From a virus, in the IMG/VR virus record IMGVR_UViG_3300046751_000082, positions 1 to 34,593 of that record: DNA of 34,593 bases. The stretch is one strand, 5' to 3'. How positions within the stretch are numbered: the stretch's first letter is position 1; the number at the start of each line of letters is the position of its first letter. Shown piece by piece: positions 21,157 through 31,300 of the stretch. Below the pieces are notes generated by a model. That model worked only from the letters and a program-made list of their open reading frames with translations. It had not been told where the DNA came from and searched no databases. Made by a program: the position numbers and the translations under genes.

Positions 21157-21532
21157 AGGAAGTGAGGGAACTGTAAAGGTTGGCTCAAATGCTGTAGCTG
21201 AAATAAGGTCTTACTCAATCGAAGAATCTGCTGATACTTTAGAAGATACTTCAATGGGTGATTCTGCTAGAACTTACAAAGCATCATTAACAAACTTCTC
21301 AGGAAGTTTAGATGTGTTTTGGGATGAAACTGATACATCAGGTCAAGGTGCTTTAAGCATTGGGTCAGAGGTAACTTTAAATGTTTATCCTGAGGGCGAT
21401 GCAAGTGGAGATACGTACTATAGCGGTTCAGCTATTGTAACTGGCGTTTCAAGAACTGCATCATTTGATGGTTTGGTTGAAGCTAGTATTTCAGTTCAAG
21501 GCAATGGTGCTTTAACAGCTAGCACTGTATAA
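21143..21532 (+). CDS. Major tail protein (tail tube)
   Basis: 129 residues, short for the family but complete. The order of segments is that of tail tube proteins: KGSEGTVKVGSNAVAEIRSY, then DTSMGDSARTYKASLTNFSG with the following SLDVFWDE, and a C-terminal strand TASFDGLVEASISVQGNGAL. Stacked rings of this protein form the tail tube. It is preceded by GAGG and followed after 2 bases by the tail chaperone gene, whose frameshift and the tape measure come next, as in lambda V-G-T-H. No extra Ig-like domain is present. Confidence 0.82.
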   Translation: MATHKGSEGTVKVGSNAVAEIRSYSIEESADTLEDTSMGDSARTYKASLTNFSGSLDVFWDETDTSGQGALSIGSEVTLNVYPEGDASGDTYYSGSAIVTGVSRTASFDGLVEASISVQGNGALTASTV

Positions 21533-21534
21533 AA

Positions 21535-21870
21535 ATGAGCGTAATAGATAAGGCTAAAGCTCATTTTGATTCTTTGGAAATCAAAGAGATTGAAATACCT
21601 GAGTGGAGTGATGGAGAGAAGGTTCTTAAAATATATGCAAAGCCATTAACATTAGCAGAGATGTCTAAATTGCAGAAACTTGCAAAAGATGATGATGTAG
21701 CGTTGATGGCTTATTGCTTAATATATAAAGCCTTAGATTCTGATGGAGAAAAAGTTTTTGATCTATCAGACAAGCACACTATGATGCATGGTGTGGATAA
21801 AGATGTTCTTGCAAGAGTTGCATTAGAAATTATGTCAACTCCAAGCGTAGAAGAACAGGCAAAAAAGTAA
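21535..21870 (+). CDS. Tail assembly chaperone, short form (gpG-like)
   Basis: 111 residues, acidic and helical: IKEIEIPEWSDGEKVLKIYA, PLTLAEMSKLQKLAKDDDVA, and ending PSVEEQAKK. The fold pattern (short beta start, then helices with M, L and K) and the position between tail tube and tape measure identify a gpG-type chaperone, which keeps the tape measure protein soluble and recruits tube subunits. Its last codons are GCA AAA AAG TAA, containing a perfect A AAA AAG slippery site, so a fraction of ribosomes should continue into the extension that ends at 22022. Confidence 0.82.
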   Translation: MSVIDKAKAHFDSLEIKEIEIPEWSDGEKVLKIYAKPLTLAEMSKLQKLAKDDDVALMAYCLIYKALDSDGEKVFDLSDKHTMMHGVDKDVLARVALEIMSTPSVEEQAKK

Positions 21871-22022
21871 CAGAGGATAAGGACTTATTTGCCAGATACT
21901 ATCTTGCTGAAATGTTGCACTGCACATTACAGGAGTTAGAGGAAAAGATGACCTTATCCGAATTTACAGGATGGATGGCATACTTGGAAGAAAAGAATAG
22001 GCAAATAAAAAATGGCAACTGA
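21535..22022 (+). CDS. Tail assembly chaperone, long form by -1 frameshift (gpGT-like)
   Basis: A -1 slip on A AAA AAG (21861-21867) bypasses the stop at 21868-21870 and adds 51 residues, for a product of about 162. The added part, beginning VTEDKDLFARYYLAEM, contains a helix with LQELEEKMTLSEFTGWMAYL and then EEKNRQ. This is the typical gpT tail, with ms..Ef..W.ay before the stop. The stop (22020-22022) overlaps the tape measure start. In lambda the G and GT forms are needed in a fixed ratio. The gap between 21870 and 22012 would otherwise be empty. Confidence 0.82.
21861..21867 (+). promoter_or_regulatory. Programmed -1 ribosomal frameshift site
   Basis: The heptamer A AAA AAG is in the X XXY YYZ phase of the chaperone frame and directly precedes the stop codon TAA (21868-21870). 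This is the most efficient bacterial slippery sequence, also used in dnaX. No clear stimulatory hairpin downstream was seen by eye. Confidence 0.85.
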
Positions 22023-23451
22023 TTATAAATTAAGAGTTAAAGCATCGGATCAAACTAAGGGTGCATTTAATTCTGTAAATAAAAATATTAACAGTACACA
22101 GTCAGCTATGAAAAAATTAGCTGGTGCTTTTGCTGGTGTTTTTGCTGTTAGGCAGCTTGTTCAATTTGGAAAAGAGTCTTTAGAGGTTGCAGATGCTATT
22201 GCTAAAACTGCTGATTCAATTGGTGTAAGTGTAGAATTTTTGCAAAGATATCAATTTGTTGCACAGCAAGCAGGTCTAAGCACAGAAGAATTTAACAAGT
22301 CTATGACAGTATTTGCCAAAATGACTGGCGAAGCTGCAACTGGAGTGGGCGAAGCAAAAATGGCTTTAGAAGCTCTTGGTGTTTCATTAACTCGATCAGA
22401 TGGAAAAATGAAAACCACTGAAGAGCTATTTTTAGATTTCTTTAGAGCCACAGATAGCGTTGCAGAAGCAAATAAAAAAGCAGCATATTTTTCAGATGTT
22501 TTTGGTAGGGCTGGTGTTAAAAACACAGTTATGGCTAAAGAAGGAACTGCTGCAATGCAAGATATGGCTGAAGCAGCCACTGGTATATTTAGTGAAGAAA
22601 GTATTAGAAATGCTGAGAAGTTTAATGACACCATGAACAAATTGAATAGGCAGGTTCTCAATCCCATAAAAGAAAGCCTTATTACATCTTTAGGTGTTTT
22701 GATGGAAATGGCAGAAAAAGTTGGAGTATTAGATTTTGAAGTAACAACCAAAAACCTAACTGAGCTTCGAGTCAAGATGGGGCAGCTATCAAAGGACATA
22801 GCTGAAATCATGCAACAGATGAGTCAACCAAATGCCAATATTGAGATGTTAAGTACGCAACTTAAAGAACTTATGGATTTAAGCACTAAGGTTGGCAAAA
22901 GAATAAGAGCTTTAATGAATCAGGGTGAAGATGGCGAACAAAATGCAGTTCAAGCAGCTTTAGATGGTTATATAAGCTCTTTAGGAACAATAGAGGAAAG
23001 ATTAGGCAAGGCTGCAACCACATCAATGAAAAAATTTGAAGATTCAATTATAAACACCTTAAAAACAGGAAAGTCTGGCTTTAAGGATTTTGCTGATTAT
23101 GTAGTTGAACAACTTTTAAGAATTGCTATACAAGAAATGATAATCAGCCCACTCAAAGGCACATTCTCATCATTCTTCTCAAAGTTTAGCTTTGATGGTG
23201 GTGGATATACTGGCATGGGTGCTAGAGCTGGTGGTGTAGATGGCAAGGGTGGATTTCCAGCTATATTACATCCAAATGAAACAGTTGTGGATCATAGCAA
23301 AGGTCAAGCGATGGGTGGAACTACAGTCAATTTCAACATATCAACAGTTGATGCTGCTGGCTTTGATCAGTTGCTAGCATCAAGAAAAGGATTGATAACA
23401 TCAATCATAAACAATGCCATGAACAATCAAGGCAAAATGGGGGTTGTATAA
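22012..23451 (+). CDS. Tape measure protein
   Basis: 479 residues, short for this role. The start (MATDYKLRVKASDQTKGAFN) and helix SVNKNINSTQSAMKKLAGAF are the common tape-measure opening. A hydrophobic helix (GAFAGVFAVRQLVQF) follows. The middle is helical with TKNLTELRVKMGQLSKDIAE. The C-terminal part, FADYVVEQLLRIAIQEMIIS, with PLKGTFSSFF and GGFPAILHPNETVVDHSKG, matches the lambda gpH tail end. Tape length sets tail length; using the usual 0.15 nm per residue, the tail would be about 70 nm. Translation starts inside the chaperone extension by coupling, with no strong Shine-Dalgarno. Confidence 0.88.
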   Translation: MATDYKLRVKASDQTKGAFNSVNKNINSTQSAMKKLAGAFAGVFAVRQLVQFGKESLEVADAIAKTADSIGVSVEFLQRYQFVAQQAGLSTEEFNKSMTVFAKMTGEAATGVGEAKMALEALGVSLTRSDGKMKTTEELFLDFFRATDSVAEANKKAAYFSDVFGRAGVKNTVMAKEGTAAMQDMAEAATGIFSEESIRNAEKFNDTMNKLNRQVLNPIKESLITSLGVLMEMAEKVGVLDFEVTTKNLTELRVKMGQLSKDIAEIMQQMSQPNANIEMLSTQLKELMDLSTKVGKRIRALMNQGEDGEQNAVQAALDGYISSLGTIEERLGKAATTSMKKFEDSIINTLKTGKSGFKDFADYVVEQLLRIAIQEMIISPLKGTFSSFFSKFSFDGGGYTGMGARAGGVDGKGGFPAILHPNETVVDHSKGQAMGGTTVNFNISTVDAAGFDQLLASRKGLITSIINNAMNNQGKMGVV

Positions 23452-24051
23452 ATGTCTGGTCAATTTCCAACAGACCCTAATTTTAGAACTTTAAATTTTA
23501 GAGATAACAGACCAACGCTTTTGAACCAGACTTTATCTGGCAAAAAACAAGTAAGACAAATAGGCTCACAATATTTTTCTTTTACAGTGGCAATGCCACC
23601 TTTACAACAAGAAAAAGCACAAGAGATATTTGCATTTTTACAAAAGCAAAAAGGTTCTTTTGAGGACTTTACTATACAAGCACCATTAAACAATTTAGGT
23701 GCAAGCAAATCAGAAACAGATATAGTTGTTAATGGAGCTCATACTGCTGGTGATAACACCATAGCGATTGATGGATTTTCACAAACAACTGGAGCATTAA
23801 AGGCTGGAGATTATATTAAATTTGCAAATCATTCTAAGGTGTACATGGTATCTGAAGATGCTGATGCATCAGGTGGAGCAGCCACAGTAACCATATCTCC
23901 AAATTTAGTAGCATCTCTTGCAGACAATGAAGCTGTTACTGTAAATAAACCTAGCTTTACTGTATATCTTGAAAACAATGAAATCATGTATTCAACTGAT
24001 GCTAGTGGTTTTTACAGTATTTCATTTGATGTTAGAGAGGTTATTACCTAA
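23452..24051 (+). CDS. Distal tail / minor tail protein (gpM position)
   Basis: 199 residues, beta-rich. DPNFRTLNFRDNRPTLLNQT and VAMPPLQQEKAQEIFAFLQK, then QKGSFEDFTIQ, form the pattern of a distal-tail-type N-terminal domain. An inserted barrel follows (about 85-165, with GALKAGDYIKFANHSKVYMV), and the C-terminal strands FYSISFDVREVIT close the fold. It directly follows the tape measure and overlaps the next gene (TAATG), as does lambda M. Likely part of the tip ring; identity with gpM is by position and layout. Confidence 0.65.
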   Translation: MSGQFPTDPNFRTLNFRDNRPTLLNQTLSGKKQVRQIGSQYFSFTVAMPPLQQEKAQEIFAFLQKQKGSFEDFTIQAPLNNLGASKSETDIVVNGAHTAGDNTIAIDGFSQTTGALKAGDYIKFANHSKVYMVSEDADASGGAATVTISPNLVASLADNEAVTVNKPSFTVYLENNEIMYSTDASGFYSISFDVREVIT

Positions 24052-24599
24052 TGCCTAGAAGTCTATCTGCTGCTTTACAAACACAAGTATCATCCACAGC
24101 TACTAAAACAGCTTTTCTAGTTGAGTTAAATCTATCATCAACAATTAGGCTCACTGATTGGTATTCTGATGTAACTTACGATTCTAATAACTATGAAGCT
24201 GGGGGTTCTTTCCTTACAGTTGATTCAACAACTGAAACAGGTCAACTACAAGTAAATGAAATTAATTTAGGATTTTCCAATATTACAGATGATGTAAGGT
24301 CATTGGTTCAAGATGGTGAGTTTACAGATAAAATAGTTGATGTTTACTTGGCTTATTTTAATTCAGATGAAACTATTGTCGGTGCTATCAATTTTTTTAC
24401 AGGTCAAATAAGAAATGTATCTATAAGTGAATCTCTGGATCAATCAATTTTAAATATGACTGTGGCAAGTCATTGGGCAAATTGGAATCTAACTAAAGGC
24501 AGGCACTATTCTGACGAATCCCAGCAGTCATTTAGCTCTGGTGATAAGGGTATGGAGTTTGCTGGTCAGGTCAAAGAAGATGTTAGGTGGGGGTCTTAA
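24051..24599 (+). CDS. Tail tip protein, gpL/DUF2163-like
   Basis: 182 residues. The N terminus RSLSAALQTQVSSTATKTAF runs into a strand, FLVELNLSSTIRLTDWYSDV, followed by VTYDSNNYEAGGSFL. Then come LVQDGEFTDKIVDVYLAYF and the segment INFFTGQIRNVSISE. This is the beta pattern of tail-tip proteins (start ...R.TD....V...G..Y...), seen in DUF2163 and lambda gpL N-terminal parts. It has no cysteines, so the iron-sulfur cluster of lambda gpL is missing. Position between the gpM-like gene and gpJ supports a tip hub role. Confidence 0.7.
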   Translation: MPRSLSAALQTQVSSTATKTAFLVELNLSSTIRLTDWYSDVTYDSNNYEAGGSFLTVDSTTETGQLQVNEINLGFSNITDDVRSLVQDGEFTDKIVDVYLAYFNSDETIVGAINFFTGQIRNVSISESLDQSILNMTVASHWANWNLTKGRHYSDESQQSFSSGDKGMEFAGQVKEDVRWGS

Positions 24600-27500
24600 A
24601 TGGTCTGGGATAAGGTAGTTAAATTTTTTGCTGATGCTTATGCTGCTTACGAAGCAAGCAAAACGCTTCAAGCCATTGCTACAGTATTTCAGGTTGTAAC
24701 GCTTGCAGTAGGTGTTAAAGGATTTCTTCAAGCCAGACAAATGCTCAATAAAGGGCAAGATATATTGGCGAACAAAACCTCTATGGGTGGAAAGATACCA
24801 GTCATCTATGGAACAAGAAGGGTTGGAGCACAAATCATTTATATGGATGTCAATGACAATGATTCTAGGGATATGTATGTGGTTTATGCTTTGTCAGTTG
24901 GTGAGTGTGATGAGATTTTAGGCAGAACAATTGAACTTGATGGCAACCCATTAACTGACTCTGCAAGATTTAGAAATGGTGGCTATATTGGATCAGATAA
25001 AATATCTTCTGGCTCAGGATCATTAAACACAGTCTCTCAAAATGGAACAAATAGCTTAAATCTTGCTGGGGGTACTTTTGGAACTGATCCTACTGCTAAA
25101 TATAGATATGTTTTTAATTTACATCATGGGGCTGCATCACAAACAGCAGACCCCATGCTTGTTGCATCTATGCCCAATTGGACTTCATCACATAGACTAG
25201 ATGGAATTTGCTACATAGCTGCTCACTATGGTTATGATAAAGAAGGAATGTGGAAAGGAGTGCCACAGTTAACAGTACAAGTTAGAGGAAAAAAAGTTTT
25301 TGATCCAAGAGACACAAATCAAACATTTGGAACTGTATCTACCTATGAGCACTCAGATAATCCAGCCTTATGTTTTCTTGATTTTATAACCAATGATGAG
25401 TATGGAAAAGGTTTAACTCAATCACAAATTAATATGTCTACTTTTAGCTCTGCTGCTAATGTTTGTGATACTTTGGTTGATCAGCCCTATTTTAATGGCT
25501 CTGCACAAAGCGTTACATGGGAAGGAACATCTGGAGATGATTTTATTAATATCACTGGAACTGGTGCTAATTCTATTTGGTGGCAGAATAAAATCGGTGA
25601 GTTAATAGATTTAGAGGATGGCTCTGGTAATCTTGTTTTAGATGGTGAAGAAATAAAAGATATACAAAGAACACAATTTTATGATGCCAATGAAGCATAC
25701 TCTGTTTATTTTAATAATACTCTTGGCTCTACTTACTCTTCTCAAAGTGGCACATCTTTACTAAAGGTCAAAAGATTTCATTGCAATGGTTACTTAGATG
25801 CTAATAAGAATGTTATGGATAATGCTAAAGAGTTGCTTGCTAATATGCGAGGTATCTTTCTTTACATAGATGGTAAGTATGAGCTCTCAATAGAAGATAC
25901 AGGTTCATCTAGTTTTAGTATTACCGATGATCACATTATTTCTGATTCTGGTATATCAGTTGATTATGGCAATAAAGACAAGAAGGCAAATAAAGTTATT
26001 GTTGAATTTTTTAACGCCAACAAGAAGTATGAACTAGACACAGCCACAGTTTTACATGATGCATCGCCTAACTACACTTCTGATGATGGTGGCGAGGTCT
26101 TAGAGGTTAAGGCAGAGTTCCCTTATGTTTCTGATCCTTACATTGCCTATAACATGGCAAAGGCTATTTTAACCAGAAGTAGGAATCAGACCACAATGCA
26201 GTTCTTGGGCACTCCTGAGATGTATAAACTGAACGTGGGAGACATCGTTGATCTTACCTATGCAGGACTAGGTTTTAATGGAAAGGTATGCAGGGTGGAA
26301 GCCTTAGAGCTTCAGTCAAATGGTTTAGTTGCAGTTAGTCTAATAGAATACTTTGATGTTTATACATGGGAAGTGCCACCACAAGAGCCAGTAGAAGAGC
26401 TATCTAATTTGCCCTCAGCTTTTGCTGTAAAAGCACCAACAGGATTATCTTTTACAGATAGCAGTTCTAGCTCAACAGATAGACCTTTTTTATCTTGGAA
26501 TGAACCAACAGACTTTCCAGATCATCAATATAGAGTCAATGTAGTAGACAGCTCAAGCAACGAGCTTACAAATAAAATTGTTGATACTGAGTTTTGCGAT
26601 CTAAACTTTTTGCCAGTTGGCTCTAATTATGTTGCTAGTGTTAGCTCAATCAACACCCTAAATGTTGAGTCAGACCCAGCCACATTAACCTTTAGCGTTG
26701 CCACAGCACCTGTAGACACTGCTGATGTTAAAGATGATGCGATTACTTTATCTAAAGCAGGAGCAGACTTAGTAGCTGCTATTAATGCTGGTGGGGCAAG
26801 CTCAACCGAGCTAATAAAAGCAACATCAGCTCCATCTACAAGAGCAAATGGTGATGCTTTGCAGGCTCAAGACTTATGGGCAGACACAAATGACAACAAT
26901 CAAATTTATGTAAGAAATGCATCTAACAATGGTTGGGAAAAAGCTAGAGATTCATCTTTGGTTACTCTATATAACTCACTAAGCTCAACTGTTTCTACAA
27001 ATAGCTCTAACATTTCAACAGCTCAAGGAGATATAGTTACTCTAACAACTGATACCTCAGCCAATGCAAGTGCTATTACAAGTCTTACATCAACAGTTAA
27101 TAGCAACACATCAGCAATAAGCACTGAGCAAACAACCAGAGCAAATGCAGATAGTGCTTTGGCTGCTGATATAACATCTTTGACCTCTACAGTAGGTGGT
27201 AACACATCTTCTATTACAACAAACGCTACAGCTATATCCACAATAGATGGCAATGCTTCTGCTGGCTATGTGTTAAAACTTAATGCAAATGGCAAAGTAG
27301 CTCAGATGGTTCTGGGCAGTAATGCATCTTCTGGCTCAGGAGCAACAAGTATTGTTTCTTTTTTAGCTGATACATTCAAAATTGATAATGATGCAGGATC
27401 AAGCGTATCTCCTTTTATTGTAAGTGGTGGCTCAGTCTTTATTGATAATGCAAGAATCACTAATTTATCTGGAACTAAGATTGATGTTGATACTTTAAAT

Positions 27501-27938
27501 GTAAAACAGTTTGCAAATACTAGTTCAAAAATTATCAGCCATCTAACAGCAGGAACAAAATTTGATCTTGGTCGAGATGGTCAAGCTTATGTACAAAGAA
27601 CAGGAACTTACACAGGAAGCAATGCTTCTTTTGTACCAGTAACAATTACCGATGTTAGAAATAATGCAGGATATGTGGCAATCTTCTCAGGGGTTTTGGG
27701 TGATGTTAGTGGTGGCAGAGTGCAATACTCTTTAGATAATTCCACATGGGTCAATGCAAATGGAAATACCAATATTTATTGGAACGCTGGAACTTATAGG
27801 GGTTATACCTATGTTTACACAGGTCAAATAACAACCTTGAGCACATCACAATCTACTGTTTATTGGCGAGTATATTTCTCAGGTGGCTACAATCATACTC
27901 AATTATCTTTAAACGTAATGATGGATAACACACGATAA
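24600..27938 (+). CDS. Tail tip attachment protein, gpJ-like, with central straight fibre
   Basis: 1112 residues. Early part: a hydrophobic helix (TLQAIATVFQVVTLAVGVKG), then tip-domain sequences NKTSMGGKIPVIYGTRRVGA and CDEILGRTIELDGNPLTD. A second part has LTVQVRGKKVFDPR and CFLDFITNDEYGKGL. A hub domain around 500-590 includes YKLNVGDIVDLTYAGLGF. An FN3-like domain sits at 600-700 (PTGLSFTDSSSSSTDRPFLS), and a coiled fibre at 800-880 of TSLTSTVNSNTSAISTEQTT type. A gpJ central-fibre domain follows (VLKLNANGKVAQMVLGSNA, with DTFKIDNDAG) and a beta-rich end. In lambda gpJ binds the receptor; here extra fibres follow downstream. Confidence 0.88.
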   Translation: MVWDKVVKFFADAYAAYEASKTLQAIATVFQVVTLAVGVKGFLQARQMLNKGQDILANKTSMGGKIPVIYGTRRVGAQIIYMDVNDNDSRDMYVVYALSVGECDEILGRTIELDGNPLTDSARFRNGGYIGSDKISSGSGSLNTVSQNGTNSLNLAGGTFGTDPTAKYRYVFNLHHGAASQTADPMLVASMPNWTSSHRLDGICYIAAHYGYDKEGMWKGVPQLTVQVRGKKVFDPRDTNQTFGTVSTYEHSDNPALCFLDFITNDEYGKGLTQSQINMSTFSSAANVCDTLVDQPYFNGSAQSVTWEGTSGDDFINITGTGANSIWWQNKIGELIDLEDGSGNLVLDGEEIKDIQRTQFYDANEAYSVYFNNTLGSTYSSQSGTSLLKVKRFHCNGYLDANKNVMDNAKELLANMRGIFLYIDGKYELSIEDTGSSSFSITDDHIISDSGISVDYGNKDKKANKVIVEFFNANKKYELDTATVLHDASPNYTSDDGGEVLEVKAEFPYVSDPYIAYNMAKAILTRSRNQTTMQFLGTPEMYKLNVGDIVDLTYAGLGFNGKVCRVEALELQSNGLVAVSLIEYFDVYTWEVPPQEPVEELSNLPSAFAVKAPTGLSFTDSSSSSTDRPFLSWNEPTDFPDHQYRVNVVDSSSNELTNKIVDTEFCDLNFLPVGSNYVASVSSINTLNVESDPATLTFSVATAPVDTADVKDDAITLSKAGADLVAAINAGGASSTELIKATSAPSTRANGDALQAQDLWADTNDNNQIYVRNASNNGWEKARDSSLVTLYNSLSSTVSTNSSNISTAQGDIVTLTTDTSANASAITSLTSTVNSNTSAISTEQTTRANADSALAADITSLTSTVGGNTSSITTNATAISTIDGNASAGYVLKLNANGKVAQMVLGSNASSGSGATSIVSFLADTFKIDNDAGSSVSPFIVSGGSVFIDNARITNLSGTKIDVDTLNVKQFANTSSKIISHLTAGTKFDLGRDGQAYVQRTGTYTGSNASFVPVTITDVRNNAGYVAIFSGVLGDVSGGRVQYSLDNSTWVNANGNTNIYWNAGTYRGYTYVYTGQITTLSTSQSTVYWRVYFSGGYNHTQLSLNVMMDNTR

Positions 27939-28306
27939 TGAATACTTTTACTATTTATGATTTGACAACTGGCGAGATAGATCACTCAACAACAACTGTT
28001 GCAGATATTAATGAAGTTGGTTTGCAAGAAGGTCAAGGAATTATAGAGGGCTCTTATCAAGCAAATGAATATATTGTTGTTGATGGCGAAGCTGTTGTAA
28101 GAACAGATAACATATTAGAAATATTAAGATTAAAAAGAGATGCTTTATTAACTGAATCTGATTGGACTCAAGTTAATGATAGTCCTTTATCAGATACAAA
28201 AAAAGCAGAATGGTCTACATATAGACAAGAATTAAGAGACTTACCATCTTCTTATCAATCAACTACAAATTTTGATGATGTAGTGTTTCCAACTCAACCA
28301 GATTAA
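27938..28306 (+). CDS. Tail fibre assembly chaperone
   Basis: 122 residues. A beta-rich N terminus (NTFTIYDLTTGEIDHSTTTV) precedes a C-terminal helix reading LRLKRDALLTESDWTQVNDS, then PLSDTKKAEWSTYRQELRDL. This K/R.ALL..SDWTQ...pLs..kk..W..YRq.LRdlP signature marks the phage tail assembly chaperone family (PF16778-like). It helps fibre trimers fold or attach. Fits just before the 1617-residue fibre gene. TAATG overlap with the gpJ gene. Confidence 0.8.
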   Translation: MNTFTIYDLTTGEIDHSTTTVADINEVGLQEGQGIIEGSYQANEYIVVDGEAVVRTDNILEILRLKRDALLTESDWTQVNDSPLSDTKKAEWSTYRQELRDLPSSYQSTTNFDDVVFPTQPD

Positions 28307-28332
28307 ATATACAATAGGACAGAGGTAAATTA

Positions 28333-31300
28333 ATGGCACAACACGATTACAACCTAGCCAATCAAAGTGGAGCTGACTTCAGAGCTGATTTAAACAATGC
28401 TCTTGCAGCTATAGCCACAGTCAACTCAGGGGCTACCGAGCCTTCAACTACTTTTGCCCATCAGTTATGGGTAGATACAGCAAACAGCGTATTAAAAATA
28501 AGAAACGCTGCTAATAATGCTTGGATCACTTTTGGCGTAAGCATTAGCTCATCCAATGTATTTACAGGCAACTTAACAGGCGATGTAACAGGCAATGTAA
28601 CTGGCAATGTTACAGGTAATGTTACTGGAGACCTAACAGGCAACGCCGATACAGCAACCACATTAGAAACAGCAAGAACCATATCTCTATCAGGCGATGT
28701 TGTTGGTTCAGTCTCTTTTGATGGTAGTGCTAATGTAGATATATCTACAGTTGTTCAAATTAACTCTATTACTCTTGGAACTGACACCACTGGCGATTAT
28801 GTTGAGAGCATATCTGGTGGCACTGGCGTAACAATTACAGGTGGAACAGGCGAAAGCTCAACACCAGTTGTTGCTATTGGTCAGGCTGTTGCTGTAACAA
28901 GTGATGTTACTTTTAACACCATTACAGCAAGTAATGAGTTTATAGGTGATTTAGAGGGTGGTATTAGGTTTAATGCTAAAGCTGATGGTGCTTTATCTGC
29001 TGGGGATGTGGTTTATATATCTGGAGTTTCTGGAGATGTGCCAACAGTAGCTCAAGCAAAAGCTGATGATGCATCTAAGATGCCTGCTTTTGGATTGGCT
29101 TTATCTGATGCAAATGATAATGCTGCTTTGCAGGTTGTAACTTTTGGAACAATAGAAAATTTAGATACTTCTGGGGTTTCAGAAGGTCAGATTCTATATG
29201 TATCTACAACAGCAGGAGCTTATACAACAACAGTACCAACAGGCGAAAGCTCACAAATACAAAACATAGGTAAGGTTATTAGAAGCCATGCTTCTGCTGG
29301 ATCAATTAAAGTAGGTGGTGCTGGCAGATCAAATGCAACGCCTAACCTAGACAATGGAAAAATATTTATAGGCAATGGCTCTAATCAATCAGCAACATCA
29401 ACATTAGATACTTCTATTGTTCCAGAGAATACTAATCTTTACTGGACTACAGCTAGGGGCGAATCTATGTTTGATACTAGATTGGCTACCAAAGACACTG
29501 GAGATTTAGCAGAGGGCTCTAATCTTTATTACACCACTGCAAGAGTTAATTCAGATTTTGATACTAGACTTGCAACAAAAGACACTGGTGATTTGGCAGA
29601 AGGCTCAAATCTTTACTATACAACTGCAAGGGTTAATTCTGATTTTGACACTAGATTAGCCACAAAAGACACAGATGATTTAACCGAAGGTACTACTAAT
29701 TTATATTACACATCAGGTAGAGCAAATACAGATTTTGATACTAGACTTGCAACCAAGTCTACAACTAATTTAGCAGAAGGAACTAATCTTTATTACACAG
29801 ATGCTAGATTTGATACAAGACTTGCTACTAAAGATACTGATGATTTAACAGAAGGCTCTAACCTTTACTATACACAAGCTAGATTTGATTCTGCTTTTGG
29901 CAATAAAACAACCAACGATTTAACTGAAAACACTAATTTATATTACACAGATGCAAGGGCTAACTCTGCTATTGATTCGAGAGTTACAAAAACATTTGTA
30001 GATAATTTAGGAGTTGTGGCTGGTAGCGTACAAGCTGATAGCGTTGCTTTAGGCACAGATACTACAGGGAATTACATTCAAACTATTACAGGCACTGCTA
30101 ACAAGATTACAGTTACAGGCTCAGGCAGTGAATCTGCTGATGTAACTTTAACCCTGCCAGATGATGTGCAAATAGCAGATAGCTTAACAGTGGCAGGAAA
30201 TTTAACTGTTAATGGAACGCTAACATCATTAGATACTACAAATTTAGATATAGAAGATAACCTGTTCCAGCTTAATGCAGGACTAACAGGCAGCCCAGTA
30301 AATGATTCTGGTATGTTGATTAACAGGGGTAATCAAGATAATGGCATCTTTATGTGGGATGAGTCAGCAGACAAATTTACACTAGGTCTTACTACAGCCG
30401 ATGGCAGTGCAACAGGAAATATTACACTTAACTCACTTGGTACTTTAGTTGCTAACATTGAAGGTAATGTTACAGGCAATGTTACTGGTACAGTTTCAGA
30501 TGTTTCTAATCACGATACTGATGACATTAGCGAAGGCTCAAGCAACCTCTATTACACAGATGCTAGGGCAGATGCGAGAGTTAATTTACAAACTGGGGCA
30601 AATTTAGATTTAAGCTCTAAATCCACATCTGACTTATCAGAAGGCACTAATGAATATTTCACTACAGCCAGAGCAAGAAGTTCTATCTCTGCATCTGGTG
30701 ATTTAAGTTATAACAGCTCAACTGGTGTTATTAGCTTTTCAGCATCAGCAGCACCAGTAACCAGTGTTAATACACAAACTGGAGCTGTGGTATTAGACAG
30801 CGATGATATTGCAGAAGGATCAACCAATCTTTATTTCACAGATGCAAGAGCAAGAGCTGCTATATCAGAAAGCTCAACTCAACTGGCTTACAATTCAACC
30901 ACTGGTGTTCTGACTTATACTCAGGGAGATACAGACACAGTTAGCGAAGGTTCAAGCAATTTATATTATACAAGTGCAAGATTTAATTCTGCCTTTTCTG
31001 GTAAATCAACCAGTGATCTATCAGAGGGAACTAACCTCTATTACACAGATGCAAGAGCAGATGCCAGAGTTAATTTGCAAACTGGTTCTAATTTAGACCT
31101 AAGCTCTAAATCAACCAGCGATTTAACTGAAGGTACTAATCTTTATTACACTGATGCCAGATTCGATACTAGACTAGCAACCAAAGACACAGATGATGTC
31201 TCAGAGGGTGCAAGCAATCTTTATTACACAGATGCTAGAAGCAGAGCTGCTGTTAGCGTATCAGGAGATTTAGCTTACAATTCTGGAACTGGTGTATTTT

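Noticed and set aside
22251-22811. 186-codon frame on the minus strand
   Set aside because: Shadow of the tape measure gene; composition (Ser/Leu-rich) is that of a reversed helical gene.
29425-31240. Repeat array considered as CRISPR or noncoding satellite
   Set aside because: Spacing is in multiples of three, the reading frame is open and the repeated unit is a protein motif.
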